Shown: positions 11,222 through 21,181, counted from the stretch's first letter. The stretch is 55,671 bases of DNA from Opitutia bacterium (GCA_016187945.1 JACPIT010000014.1:1-55671); one strand, 5' to 3'. The notes: generated by a model not told the origin, from the letters alone. Translations and numbers: made by a program.

Positions 11222-11333
11222 GACGGACGGGGAAGGGGTGACGGCGCCGGACCGTGGCGGGCGTTTTGCGCTTCGGCAACAAAGATGCAGCGCGGCGCCG
11301 GAGCACGCAGGCGCGGCCGTGGCGCCGCGCGGA

Positions 11334-11347
11334 GAAGGTAACAATTT
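11334..11347 (+). promoter_or_regulatory. Shared 14-base motif upstream of the first GH28 gene
   Basis: GAAGGTAACAATTT occurs 70 bases before the GH28 start, in the divergent symporter-GH28 gap. The identical 14 bases recur at 18408-18421 upstream of the second GH28 gene. A shorter relative (GAAGGTAA) lies at 8526-8533 in the glycoside-hydrolase/LacI gap. It is a candidate regulator binding site; function is inferred. Confidence 0.35.
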
Positions 11348-11417
11348 AACTCCGGCGCCCCTTTACTCCGCGCGCGGGCGAGACAGAGCTGTGGCCGCTT
11401 CACCCCTGCGACCCCGA

Positions 11418-12911
11418 ATGAGTTTCCCGCGGAATTTTGTCCTCTCCCGTCGTTCCGTCGGCGCGCGCCTGTTGCGCGGCTGGCCCTTCGCTCGCGGCGC
11501 GTGGGCCGCGCTCGCGCTGAGCGTAGCGCTGGCACGGCCGTGTGCCGCCGCCGAAACCGCCGCGGCGCCACGCTTCGAGTGGAGCGATGTGCCGGCGATC
11601 CTCGCGCGCATCAAGGCGCCAGCGTTTCCCGCGCGTAATTTTCCCATCACGGAGCACGGCGCCAAAGGCGACGGCACGACCGACAGCCTGCCGGCCGTGC
11701 GCGCCGCGATCGCGGCGTGTGTCGCGGCGGGCGGCGGCCACGTCGTCGTGCCCGCGGGCACTTATCTGCTCAACGGTCCGGTCCATCTCCAGAGCAACGT
11801 CGACCTCCACCTCGAGGAGGGCTCGACGCTGCTCTTCAGCGGGCGGGCCGCGGATTTTCTGCCTGTGGTGCTCACGCGTTGGGAGGGCGTCATCCTCTAC
11901 AACTACTCGCCGATGATTTACGCGCGCGGCGCGGAGAACGTCGCCGTCACCGGTCGCGGCACGATCGACGGCAACGCGCGGCGCGAATTCCGAAGCTGGG
12001 CGATGGATATTTCCAAGCTGCAAGATCGCGGCCAAGAGCTGAGTCGTCGCATGGGCGCCGCGGGCGCGCCGATCGCGGAACGGCGGTTCGGCGAGGGCTA
12101 TTTCCTGCGGCCGAGTCTGCTGCAGACCTACGAATGCCGCAACGTGCTCATCGAGGGCGTGACGCTCAAGGATTCGCCCTTCTGGGTCGTGCATCCGACG
12201 TTCTGCACGAACGTCACCGTGCGTGGCGTGACGGTCGACAGCCTGCTCATCAACAACGACGGCTGCGATCCCGACTCGTGCACCGACGTGCTGATCGAGA
12301 ACTGCCGCTTTCTCACGGGCGACGACGGCATCGCGCTCAAAGCCGGCCGCGACGCCGACGCGTGGCGCGATGGCCGACGCACGGAGAACGTCGTGATCCG
12401 CCACTGCATTTTCCAATCGAAGATCAACGCCCTTTGCATCGGCAGCGAGATGTCCGCCGGCGTGCGCCACGTGTTCATGGAAGACTGCCGCGTCGAGGAG
12501 GGCGAGTCGTGCATCTATTTCAAATCGAACGCGGATCGCGGCGGCTTCATCGAGAACGTCCGCGTGCGCCGCGTGACGATCGACCTGTCGCGCGCCGCGG
12601 TCGTGCGCTTCGAGACGAATTACCACAGCTACCGCGGCGGCAACGCGCCGACGGCTTATCGCGACTTCGTGATCGAGGACGTCTCCTGCGCGAACGCGAC
12701 CAACTACGCCGTCTTCGCCGAGGGCACGAGCCGCTCGCCGATCGAGGACGTGCTGCTGCGCAACGTCGCGGTGGCGAAGGCGCGCGAAAGCTTGTTTCTG
12801 CGCAACGCCGCTTCGCTGCGCCTCGAAAACGTCCGCGTCAACGGCCGCGAACTGCCCGCGAACCCGCCTGAGACGCCCGCCGACACGCCAAAACTACAGA
12901 TCCGCATCTGA
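11418..12911 (+). CDS. Exported GH28 polygalacturonase-like enzyme
   Basis: A 497-residue right-handed beta-helix glycosidase, likely hydrolysing pectin or rhamnogalacturonan. The N-terminus has a basic stretch and hydrophobic segment ending ACAAAET, consistent with a signal peptide. The body begins ITEHGAKGDGTTDS, the standard GH28 entry. Catalytic motifs are NNDGCDPDSC near 278-287 and TGDDGIALKAG near 299-309, supplying the three active-site Asp residues, then GSEMSAGVRHV and IYFKSNADRGG in place of the usual GHG and RIK motifs, as in bacterial exo-type relatives. The ATG at MSFPRN was chosen because the signal peptide follows. The TonB receptor begins 41 bases downstream, so the two are probably co-transcribed. 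Confidence 0.9.
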   Translation: MSFPRNFVLSRRSVGARLLRGWPFARGAWAALALSVALARPCAAAETAAAPRFEWSDVPAILARIKAPAFPARNFPITEHGAKGDGTTDSLPAVRAAIAACVAAGGGHVVVPAGTYLLNGPVHLQSNVDLHLEEGSTLLFSGRAADFLPVVLTRWEGVILYNYSPMIYARGAENVAVTGRGTIDGNARREFRSWAMDISKLQDRGQELSRRMGAAGAPIAERRFGEGYFLRPSLLQTYECRNVLIEGVTLKDSPFWVVHPTFCTNVTVRGVTVDSLLINNDGCDPDSCTDVLIENCRFLTGDDGIALKAGRDADAWRDGRRTENVVIRHCIFQSKINALCIGSEMSAGVRHVFMEDCRVEEGESCIYFKSNADRGGFIENVRVRRVTIDLSRAAVVRFETNYHSYRGGNAPTAYRDFVIEDVSCANATNYAVFAEGTSRSPIEDVLLRNVAVAKARESLFLRNAASLRLENVRVNGRELPANPPETPADTPKLQIRI

Positions 12912-12952
12912 GCCGCGCCCCTCGTCACCCTTTCCCCAACCCCGAGGCACCC

Positions 12953-15793
12953 ATGCAACCGATCCCCCATCCCCAACGCATCACCGCACGAGCGCTGACG
13001 CTCGCCGCCGTTCTGCTTTCAGCCAGCCTAGCCAACGCGCAAACGCCCGCGCCCGCCGCCGCGGCGTCCACGCCGGCACCTGAGCCGAAGCGCGTCACGT
13101 CGCTCGCCGCCGCCGATCAGGAAAAGACGTTCCAGCTCGAGACGTTCGTCGTCACTGGCATCCGCGCGGGCATCGAGTCATCCATCGCCGCGAAGAAAGA
13201 ATCCGTTTCCATCGTCGAATCGATCACGTCCGAGGACATCGGCAAATTGCCCGACGTGAGCATTGCCGAGTCCGTCGCGCGCCTGCCCGGTCTGGCCGCG
13301 CAACGTGTCGACGGCGCGGCGCAGGTGATTTCCGTGCGCGGCTTGGCGCCGGACTTCGCCACGACGCTGCTCAACGGCCGCGAGCAGGTCAGCACGGGCG
13401 ACAATCGCGGCGTCGAGTTCGATCAGTATCCCTCGGAGCTGATCAATCGCGTGCTCGTGCAGAAAACGCCCGACGCGAGCCTCGTGAGCCAGGGCCTCTC
13501 GGGCACGATCGGCTTGCGGACCACGAGTCCGATTTCGCTCGGCCGGCGCGTGCTGGCGCTCAACGTCCGCGGTGAGCGCAAGACGCTCAACAACCTCGGC
13601 TCCGACTCCAAGACGACGGGTAATCGCATCAGCGCGACCTACGTCGACCAATTTGCCCACAAGACCATCGGCGTCGCCCTTGGTTACGCGCACATGGAGT
13701 CGCCGATTCTCTCGCAGGAGTTCGGCACCTACGGCTGGAGCACGAACCAGACGCCGAACGCGAACCGCGCGGGCTTCGTGCCGGGCACGACGCTGACGAG
13801 CGGCATCAAGACTTTTGCTCGCAGCGGCATGAACACGCGCGACGGTTTCATGGCGGTGCTCGAGTGGCGTCCGAACGCGGCGTTCTCGTCGGTCGTCGAC
13901 GCCTATTACTCGAAGTTCCGCCGCGAGCAGACGAATCGCGGCATCGAAACCCGCCTCGACGGCAACCGCGGCAGCCTGACCGCGCCGTTCATCACCCCGC
14001 AGGCGCTGGCCTTCACGCCCGGCGTCCTCTTCAACAACGCGCTGCTCTCCGCCGCGGTCGCGAATGTCTACCCGGCCGTCCGCAACATGTATAACGACCG
14101 CATCGACAAGCTCAGCGCCGTCGGCTGGAACGGCCAGTATCGCACGGCGAAGTGGATTCTCTCAGGCGACGTCAGCTACTCGAAGGCCGAGCGCCACGAG
14201 CTGAATCTCGAGACGCAAGCCGCGCAACGCTCGGCGACCAACCAGCCCGTCGGCGACACCGTCACCTACGACCTCACGCCCGACGGTTTCCCCACCGTCA
14301 GCTACGGCCTCAACTACGCCGATCCGAACGCCGTCAAGATCGGGCCCACGATCTTCCGTGCCGGCTACGGCAAGGTGCCCTCGATCAAGGACGAGCTCAC
14401 CTCCTACCGCGTCACCGCTTCGCGCAGTCTCTCGAAGTTTTTCGACAACGTCGAAGTGGGTTTCAACTACGGCGACCGCAAGAAGGTCAAGGATCAGCCC
14501 GAGCAACGCTTGATCGAAAAGACCACCGACTTGCCGTTGCCGGTCGCGACGGACGCTTTGCTATCGAACACGACGCTCGCCTTCGCCGGCACGCCCGCCG
14601 CGTTGAGCTGGAGCGTGCCGACGATCTTGAACCTCGGCGTCAACTACGCGCCGTTCACTCCCGGCTACGGCACCTCCGGCATCGGCTCGTCGACCGGCGC
14701 GGCCGCCGACCTCGCATCGAAACGCTGGACGGTCATGGAGGACATCGCGACCTCCTACGCGCAGTTCAACATCGACTCGCAACTCGGCGGCGTCCACGTG
14801 CGCGGCAACCTCGGTGTGCAGGTCAAAGGCGTCGACCAATCCTCGAGCGCCGACTACATTGATCGCCGCGAGCCGGTGCTCGCCAACCAGCTCAAGCGCC
14901 GCACCGACGGCACGAAGTATACCGACGTGCTCCCGAGCTTGAACCTCGCCTTCGAGCTGCCGCATCAGCAGGTGCTGCGCGTCGCCGCCGCGAAACAAGT
15001 CGCGCGTCCGCGTCTCGATCAGATGCGCGCATCGCTCGACTTCAGCGTCAACGGCACCAACGGCCAGCCCAGCGCGACCGGCGGCAACCCGCGCCTCGCG
15101 CCCTGGCGCGCGAACGCCTTCGACGTTTCCTACGAGAAATATTTCGCGACCAAGGGCTACGTCGCGCTCGCCGGTTTCTACAAGGAGATCAAAACCTACA
15201 TCTTCGACCTCACGACGGAGAACTACGACTTCAGCGAGTTCACCGCGGGCGATCCGACTGTGACGACACCGCTCGGCCGGTTCAGCCAGCCGCTCAACGG
15301 CCGCGGCGGCATCTTGAAAGGCGCCGAGCTCACTCTGTCGATGCCGCTCCAACTCGTCTCCTCGCACCTCGACGGCTTCGGCTTTGTCGGCAGCGTCTCG
15401 CGCAACGACAGCGCGATCACGATCGATAACACGAACATCGGGAGCAAAGTCACGCTGCCCGGCCTCTCGAAGACCGTCACGAACCTGACGTTCTACTACG
15501 AGAAGAGCGGTTTCTCCGCGCGTGTGAGCCGCCGCTGGCGCTCGGATTTCGTCGGCGAGATCACGGCCTTCGCCAACACGCGCGCGCTGCGCTTCGTGAG
15601 TGGCGAGGCCGTCGTCGACGGGCAAATCGGCTACACCTTCCGCGACGGAAAGCTCAAGGGCCTCGGCATTCTTCTGCAGGCCTACAACCTCACCGACTCC
15701 GCCTACCGCACCTACCGCGAGACGCATGCGCAGATCGAGGAGTTCCAACGCTACGGTCGCACGTATCTCCTCGGTGCGAACTACCGCTTCTGA
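12953..15793 (+). CDS. TonB-dependent outer-membrane receptor
   Basis: A 946-residue outer-membrane active transporter. The signal peptide runs to about ANAQTPAP. A Pro/Ala linker leads to a possible TonB box around FQLETFVVTGIRAG, then a plug domain (SIVESITSEDIGKLPDVSIA, VRGLAPDFATTLLNGRE), and a large beta-barrel ending with an aromatic C-terminus (ANYRF) typical of BAM substrates. The plug type is the one common in receptors tied to carbohydrate uptake. It lies between a GH28 pectinase and a GH13 amylase on the same strand, so it probably imports oligosaccharides they release. The ligand is unknown. Confidence 0.93.
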   Translation: MQPIPHPQRITARALTLAAVLLSASLANAQTPAPAAAASTPAPEPKRVTSLAAADQEKTFQLETFVVTGIRAGIESSIAAKKESVSIVESITSEDIGKLPDVSIAESVARLPGLAAQRVDGAAQVISVRGLAPDFATTLLNGREQVSTGDNRGVEFDQYPSELINRVLVQKTPDASLVSQGLSGTIGLRTTSPISLGRRVLALNVRGERKTLNNLGSDSKTTGNRISATYVDQFAHKTIGVALGYAHMESPILSQEFGTYGWSTNQTPNANRAGFVPGTTLTSGIKTFARSGMNTRDGFMAVLEWRPNAAFSSVVDAYYSKFRREQTNRGIETRLDGNRGSLTAPFITPQALAFTPGVLFNNALLSAAVANVYPAVRNMYNDRIDKLSAVGWNGQYRTAKWILSGDVSYSKAERHELNLETQAAQRSATNQPVGDTVTYDLTPDGFPTVSYGLNYADPNAVKIGPTIFRAGYGKVPSIKDELTSYRVTASRSLSKFFDNVEVGFNYGDRKKVKDQPEQRLIEKTTDLPLPVATDALLSNTTLAFAGTPAALSWSVPTILNLGVNYAPFTPGYGTSGIGSSTGAAADLASKRWTVMEDIATSYAQFNIDSQLGGVHVRGNLGVQVKGVDQSSSADYIDRREPVLANQLKRRTDGTKYTDVLPSLNLAFELPHQQVLRVAAAKQVARPRLDQMRASLDFSVNGTNGQPSATGGNPRLAPWRANAFDVSYEKYFATKGYVALAGFYKEIKTYIFDLTTENYDFSEFTAGDPTVTTPLGRFSQPLNGRGGILKGAELTLSMPLQLVSSHLDGFGFVGSVSRNDSAITIDNTNIGSKVTLPGLSKTVTNLTFYYEKSGFSARVSRRWRSDFVGEITAFANTRALRFVSGEAVVDGQIGYTFRDGKLKGLGILLQAYNLTDSAYRTYRETHAQIEEFQRYGRTYLLGANYRF

Positions 15794-15805
15794 TGGCCGT
15801 GGGGC

Positions 15806-15833
15806 CGGCTGGACGCGTGGGGGCGTCCGGCCG
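15806..15833 (+). terminator. Hairpin after the TonB receptor gene
   Basis: An 11-pair stem (CGGCTGGACGC with GCGTCCGGCCG, one G-T pair) with a 6-base loop starts 13 bases after the stop codon. No T-tract follows, so it could be an attenuating or RNA-stabilising hairpin and not a true intrinsic terminator. Confidence 0.4.
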
Positions 15834-15904
15834 CGCCTCGTTTCGAGTCGCATTGCCCACGCGCAGGCCGAATCTCGAATCGCTCCGCCCTGCGCCTTCC
15901 GTCC

Positions 15905-18415
15905 ATGCTGATCTTTTTCCTGCGATTCGGCTCCTTCCGACCGGCCGCGTTCGGCGCGGTGCTGGCGTGCGTCGCGTTGCTTGCGCGGGCTGGTGCGGAC
16001 GACGAGACACCCGCTGTGGTCGTGCCGCGCTTCACGCATCCGGGCGCGGGGCAGACGTTCTACTTCGTGCTCCCGGACCGTTTCGCCAACGGCTCGACGG
16101 CGAACGACGGCGGCAGCTTGCTCGCGAGCGATCCGGCGAGCGGCTTCGATCCGACGCGCCTCACGCATTTTCACGGTGGCGATTTCGTCGGGCTCACGGC
16201 GCGGCTCGATTATCTGCAAAGACTCGGAATGACTGCCGTATGGGTCACGCCGCCGATCCGAAATCGCGCCGTGCAATCGCGGCGCGACGGGCACGCCTCG
16301 ACGGGTTACCACGGCTATTGGGGACTCGATTTTCTGCACATCGACCCGCACCTCGGCACCGACGCGGAGTTCCAGCGCTTCGTCGATGCCGCGCACGCGC
16401 GCGGCTTGCGCGTCTACATGGACATCGTCGTCAATCACACCGCCGACGTCATCGACTACGCCGAGCCGCCCGACTACATCGACACCACGGCCGCGCCTTA
16501 CCGCGACGCGAATGGACGGCCATTCGACATTCGCGCCGCCGCCGACAACGGCCTGGGCGATCCCGCGGCGTTTCCGACGCCCTCCGTCGAACGGAGCTTC
16601 CCGCATCGACCGATCATTCCGCCGGGCTGGCAACACGCCAAGAATCCTGACTGGCTCAACGATCCGACGCTCTACCACAACCGCGGCAATCTCAGCCGCA
16701 CGGCGCCCGAGTCGGCGATCTACAGCGATTTTCGCGGCCTCGACGGCATCATGACCGAGCACCCGCGCGTCGTTCGCGGCTTCATCGACGTGTTTCGACA
16801 CTGGGTCGAGGACGTCGGCGTCGACGGCTTTCGCATCGACACGGCGAAGCACGTGAACGCGGAATTCTGGCAAGCCTTCGCGCCCGCCATGCGTGCCTCG
16901 GCGCGCGCACGCGGCCGGCCGGAGTTTCTCGAATTCGGCGAGGTCGTGGGGCAGGGCGGCGACCAGGAATACCTCAGCGGCTTCTCCGTCGCCTGGCCGC
17001 TCGATGCGACGCTCGATTTCGGTTTCTTCGGCGCCGCCCGCGCCTACGTCTCGCAGTCCGGCAACGCGGCCGCGCTCGCGGCCTTCTTCGCGCGCGACGA
17101 TTTCTACACCGACCACGACAGCAACGTGCACTCGGCGACGACGTTCCTCGGCAATCACGATAACGGACGTTTCGGCTTCTTCCTCCAGCGCGACAACCCC
17201 GCCGCGCCGCCCGTGCTGCTCGCGGAGCTGACGAAATTCGCGCACGGTCTGCTGCTGCTCGCGCGCGGCCAGCCCGTGCTCTACTACGGCGACGAGCAGG
17301 GCATGATCGGCCGCGGCGGCGACCACGATCACGCGCGCGAAGACATGTTTGCCGCGCAAGCCGACGAATTCAAAACCGCTACGTTGCTCGGCACCGCGCG
17401 CACCGGCGCGGACGACAAGTTCGACGAGCAACACCCGTTCTACCGCTGCATCGCGCAACTCAGCCGACTGCGCGCTGCGCATCGCGCGCTCCGCACCGGC
17501 GCGATGTTCGTGCGCGCGGCGGACGCGGCGAACGTGTTCGCGTTCTCGCGCATCGATCACGACGAACGCGTGGAATACGTCGTCGCCTTCAACAACTCGC
17601 GCGTGGAGACCGTCACCGCGCGCATGCCGACGAGCCAGCCGGGGCGCGCGAAGCTCGCGGCGGTCTTCGATTCCGCGTCCGACACGGTCGGTTCGGAGCT
17701 CGTGCTCGACGCCGACGGCGTTGCGCATGTGACGCTCGCGCCGTTGCAGTTCGCCGTCTGGCGCGCGGAGCGTCCGCTGGCCGCGCCCGCCTCAACGCCG
17801 CGCATCGCACTCTCGGCGCCGACTCCAGGCGCGCCGCTCGTGAACGGTTCGCGCGAGATCGAAGGCACGGTCTTCCCGCTGCGGCAGGAGGTGCGCGCCG
17901 AAGTCGAGGACGGCGACGGCGTGGCCGAGGTGACGTTCGCGTTGGAGCGTGCGTCGCGTCCGGGGCAGTTCGAGTTGCTCGGCACCGACGACGCGCCGCC
18001 CTATCGCGTCTTCTGGCAACCGCCGCCCGACATCGCCTCGGGCGAGGAAATCACCTTCGTCGCGACCGCGAGCGATCTGCGCGGCCACACCGCGGCGGTG
18101 CGCAGCAGCCCGTTCAAGTGGTCCGGCTCGCCGCCTCCCGGCAGCATTCGCGGCGCGCAAGTGCCGCGACTCGCGACGCCGTTGCCGACGGCACTCGAAC
18201 TCGCATCACAGGACGCGCTCGCGCTCACCGCCGATTTTGCGGGCACGGCGCCGCTCGAATTCCAGTGGTTGCGCGACGGCGAGCCGATCGCCGGCGCGAC
18301 GAGTGCGACGTTGCGCCTGGCTCCGACGGAGGCGCGTGCGGGCCGCTACGCCGTTGTGGCGCACAACCTCGCGGGCTCGACCGTGAGCGCGCCGGTGCGG
18401 GTGCAGCGAAGGTAA
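15905..18415 (+). CDS. Exported GH13 alpha-amylase-family enzyme with C-terminal Ig-like domains
   Basis: An 836-residue glycosidase acting on alpha-glucans. An N-terminal hydrophobic signal ends near residue 30. The GH13 barrel has all four conserved regions: DIVVNHTAD near 172, GFRIDTAKH with the nucleophile Asp near 312, EFGEV with the acid Glu near 346, and FLGNHDN with the third Asp near 419. A C-terminal amylase beta domain is followed by two Ig-like modules; the last (about 750-835, FQWLRDGEPIAGATSATLRL) is a classic Ig_3-type repeat. It lies in the pectinase-TonB receptor locus. The stop codon lies inside the 14-base motif shared with the GH28 promoters. Confidence 0.92.
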   Translation: MLIFFLRFGSFRPAAFGAVLACVALLARAGADDETPAVVVPRFTHPGAGQTFYFVLPDRFANGSTANDGGSLLASDPASGFDPTRLTHFHGGDFVGLTARLDYLQRLGMTAVWVTPPIRNRAVQSRRDGHASTGYHGYWGLDFLHIDPHLGTDAEFQRFVDAAHARGLRVYMDIVVNHTADVIDYAEPPDYIDTTAAPYRDANGRPFDIRAAADNGLGDPAAFPTPSVERSFPHRPIIPPGWQHAKNPDWLNDPTLYHNRGNLSRTAPESAIYSDFRGLDGIMTEHPRVVRGFIDVFRHWVEDVGVDGFRIDTAKHVNAEFWQAFAPAMRASARARGRPEFLEFGEVVGQGGDQEYLSGFSVAWPLDATLDFGFFGAARAYVSQSGNAAALAAFFARDDFYTDHDSNVHSATTFLGNHDNGRFGFFLQRDNPAAPPVLLAELTKFAHGLLLLARGQPVLYYGDEQGMIGRGGDHDHAREDMFAAQADEFKTATLLGTARTGADDKFDEQHPFYRCIAQLSRLRAAHRALRTGAMFVRAADAANVFAFSRIDHDERVEYVVAFNNSRVETVTARMPTSQPGRAKLAAVFDSASDTVGSELVLDADGVAHVTLAPLQFAVWRAERPLAAPASTPRIALSAPTPGAPLVNGSREIEGTVFPLRQEVRAEVEDGDGVAEVTFALERASRPGQFELLGTDDAPPYRVFWQPPPDIASGEEITFVATASDLRGHTAAVRSSPFKWSGSPPPGSIRGAQVPRLATPLPTALELASQDALALTADFAGTAPLEFQWLRDGEPIAGATSATLRLAPTEARAGRYAVVAHNLAGSTVSAPVRVQRR

Positions 18416-18421
18416 CAATTT
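18408..18421 (+). promoter_or_regulatory. Second copy of the GAAGGTAACAATTT motif
   Basis: Identical over 14 bases to 11334-11347. It overlaps the amylase stop codon (TAA at 18413) and lies 135 bases before the second GH28 start. A GCGCC-containing stretch follows both copies. Because it overlaps coding sequence here, chance or local duplication cannot be excluded. Confidence 0.35.
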
Positions 18422-18555
18422 CCCCTGCGCCGGGCTTTCGTTCGCGCCGCTGGTGCGTAGACCGGACGGCGTCACCCCTCAATCCGCGGCCGCGCGTCTG
18501 TCCACACCGCGCGTCCGTTTTCCCAACCGCGCCGCCGCGGGCGGCGCCTACCCCA

Positions 18556-21105
18556 ATGAAAAACCTCCGTATCTCCGCGCCCATGCTCGGGCGCTGCCGG
18601 CCGGCGTTCGCACGGCTGTTCGCCACGACGGTCTTGGTGCTCGCCGCGCTCGCGCTTCCGGTGCGGGCCGCGAATGTCTTCACGCTGAACCAGAAGTTCG
18701 ACGCGCTCGCCACCGATGCGACGCCGGGCAGTCCGTGGACGGTCGTTTCGACGGGCGGCGGCTCCGTCACCGTGAAGGAAGAACCCAACGCGCACGACAA
18801 GAGCGCGCGCATCCAGAAATTGCTCGCGTCGGGCACGTCGAGTTTGTCGACGGCGCTGGCGAACTTGAGCGGGCGCGTCGTGTTCGAGGCGCGCGTGATG
18901 GCGCGCGAGTCGGCCGGCTTCCGCGCCGTGCCCTACGTCTACAACAGCAGCGGCGCGACGGTGGCGTCGGTCGCGTTTCAGGACGGCAACATCCGCGCCC
19001 ACGTCGGCGGCACCTCGACGGTCGTGCAGAGTTTCTCCGTGGACGTGTGGTATCACTTGCGCCTCGTGATCGACACGAACACCGACCAGTTCGACTTCTA
19101 CGTGAACGGCGCCCTCAAGCTCGGCAAGGCCGCGTTGCGCAGCGCGACGACGAACGTCAGCACGCTGAGCTACTTCATGGACGGCACGAACACGGGCACG
19201 TTCTACGTCGACACCGTGCGCGTCTACGCGGAGCCGCCGACGGTGTTCGCGGACCGTTTCGACACGATCGCGACCGACGCGACGCCGCCGAGTCCGTGGA
19301 CGGTGGTTTCGACCGGCGGCGGCTCGGTGAGTGCGAAGACGGTGCCGTTCGCCGAGGACAAGAGCGTGCGCGTGCAGAAGCTCAACACGTCCGGCACGTC
19401 GAGTCTGTCGACGACGTTCGCGGACCAGAGCGGGCGCGTGGTGTTCGAGGCGGATGTGATGGCGCGCGAGACGGCGGGCGCTCGCGCGTTGCCCTACATC
19501 TACAACAGCGGCGGGACGACGGTCGCCTCGGTGCTGTTTGAAGACGGCAACGTCAAGGCCTACGTCGGAGGCGCGAAGACCACGGTGCAGGCGTTCGAGG
19601 CGGACGTCTGGTATCGCGTGCGCGTGGTCGTCGACACCGGCACCGACGAGTTCGATCTCTACATCGACGGCGTGCGGAAGATGAACGACCAACCGCTGCG
19701 CAGCGCCACCGCATCCGTCAATAAAGTGAGTTTCTTCATGGACAGCACGAACACCGGCACGTTCTACGTCGACGGCGTCCGCGTCTACAACGAGGCGGCG
19801 TTCATCGGCGCCGCGCCGACGCCGGTCTTCGACGTGCGCAGCTACGCCGCGACCGGCAACGGCTCGACGAACGACACGACCGCGATCCAGAACGCCATCA
19901 ACGCCTGCGCGGGCACCGGCGGCTCCGTGTTGCTCACGGCGGGCACTTATCGCACGGGCACGCTCACGCTCGGCAGCAACATGACGTTCTTCATCGATCC
20001 GACGGCGACGCTGCTCGGCAGCGCGAACGCGGCGGATTACCCGACGCAGGCGCCCGGCACCGGCAACACGCAGGTGAGCAAGAACTGCAAACGCGCGCTC
20101 CTCTATGTGCCGAGCCGCTCGCAGGTGCGCATCGACGGGGGCGGCGCGATCGACGGCCAGGGCGACTCGTTCGGCGGCGCCGAGGGCGACCGGCCGATCA
20201 TGATCTGGTCCGTGCTCTCCAACAACGTCGCCGTGCAAAACCTCTACTTGAAGAAGGGCGCCGTCTGGAGCCTTGTGAGCATGGAGTCGGATCAGGTGCT
20301 GCTCTCGAACCTCAATCTCCAGAGCAACAACATCACCCACGACGGCATCGACGTCGTCGATGGCGCCGACATCATCGTGCAAAATTGCCAGGTGCGCAGC
20401 GGCGACGACGCGATGTGCCTCAAGACCGGCGTTCGTCGCGGCATCGACACGATGACGATTCGCGACTCGGTCTTCGGCGGCGATGGCACCTCCGGCGGTT
20501 CGAACGGCATCAAGTTCGGCACCGCGACCTACGGCGGGTTCTACGCGTTGGACATCCACGACAACTACGTGAAGGACGTTCAATACGCCGCGATGGCGGT
20601 CGAGTCGCGCGAGGGCGCGGACGTGGACCAGATTCGTTTTCGCCGCGTCGATTTCGCGAACGTGGGCAGCGCGTGCTTTGTCTACCTCGCGCAGCAGGCG
20701 ACGACGCACCCGGTCGGCGACGTGCCGAAGCTCGGTTCGATGAACGCCGTGTCGTTCACCGACGTTTCCGGCTGGACGACCTACTGGTTCAACTCGCCCC
20801 ATCACGCCGCGCTCATCACCGGCCACATCTACAACGGCACGACTTACAAGATCACGAACCTCTCGTTCACGAACATGAACGTGCTCTTCGAGGGCGGCCG
20901 CACCAGCGTGCCCGGCGCGCCGCCGGAAGCGACGCCCGGCCAGTATCCCGAGTCGAACATGTTCGGCGACCTGCCGCCGTGGGCCTACTACCTGCGCCAC
21001 GTCAACGGCGTCACGTTCAGCGGCTGCTCGTCGACGCTGGTGAACTCCGACGTGCGCTCGAAGCTCGTGACGAGTGACGTCAGCGGCCTGGTCGGAACGC
21101 CGTAG
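18556..21105 (+). CDS. Exported GH28 pectinase with two tandem N-terminal beta-sandwich domains
   Basis: An 849-residue exported protein. A signal peptide (ending about ALPVRAAN) is followed by two near-identical modules of about 185 residues that share SPWTVVSTGGGSV, SGTSSLST and NTGTFYVD motifs and look like concanavalin/LamG-type sandwiches. The GH28 beta-helix starts near residue 430 (FDVRSYAATGNGSTNDT). Active-site motifs are THDGIDVVDG near 595 and SGDDAMCLKTG near 615, so the Asp residues are kept although the usual Asn before the first is changed. The start was chosen because MKNLRIS begins the signal peptide. It is the last gene of the polysaccharide locus. Substrate class (pectin/polygalacturonan) is inferred from the fold. 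Confidence 0.88.
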   Translation: MKNLRISAPMLGRCRPAFARLFATTVLVLAALALPVRAANVFTLNQKFDALATDATPGSPWTVVSTGGGSVTVKEEPNAHDKSARIQKLLASGTSSLSTALANLSGRVVFEARVMARESAGFRAVPYVYNSSGATVASVAFQDGNIRAHVGGTSTVVQSFSVDVWYHLRLVIDTNTDQFDFYVNGALKLGKAALRSATTNVSTLSYFMDGTNTGTFYVDTVRVYAEPPTVFADRFDTIATDATPPSPWTVVSTGGGSVSAKTVPFAEDKSVRVQKLNTSGTSSLSTTFADQSGRVVFEADVMARETAGARALPYIYNSGGTTVASVLFEDGNVKAYVGGAKTTVQAFEADVWYRVRVVVDTGTDEFDLYIDGVRKMNDQPLRSATASVNKVSFFMDSTNTGTFYVDGVRVYNEAAFIGAAPTPVFDVRSYAATGNGSTNDTTAIQNAINACAGTGGSVLLTAGTYRTGTLTLGSNMTFFIDPTATLLGSANAADYPTQAPGTGNTQVSKNCKRALLYVPSRSQVRIDGGGAIDGQGDSFGGAEGDRPIMIWSVLSNNVAVQNLYLKKGAVWSLVSMESDQVLLSNLNLQSNNITHDGIDVVDGADIIVQNCQVRSGDDAMCLKTGVRRGIDTMTIRDSVFGGDGTSGGSNGIKFGTATYGGFYALDIHDNYVKDVQYAAMAVESREGADVDQIRFRRVDFANVGSACFVYLAQQATTHPVGDVPKLGSMNAVSFTDVSGWTTYWFNSPHHAALITGHIYNGTTYKITNLSFTNMNVLFEGGRTSVPGAPPEATPGQYPESNMFGDLPPWAYYLRHVNGVTFSGCSSTLVNSDVRSKLVTSDVSGLVGTP

Positions 21106-21181
21106 ACGAGTTCGAACTGCCGGCGCGTCGTTTGCGCTCGGACTTTGCCGGGCGCCGCTTGTCGGCCGACCGGCCGTGATG

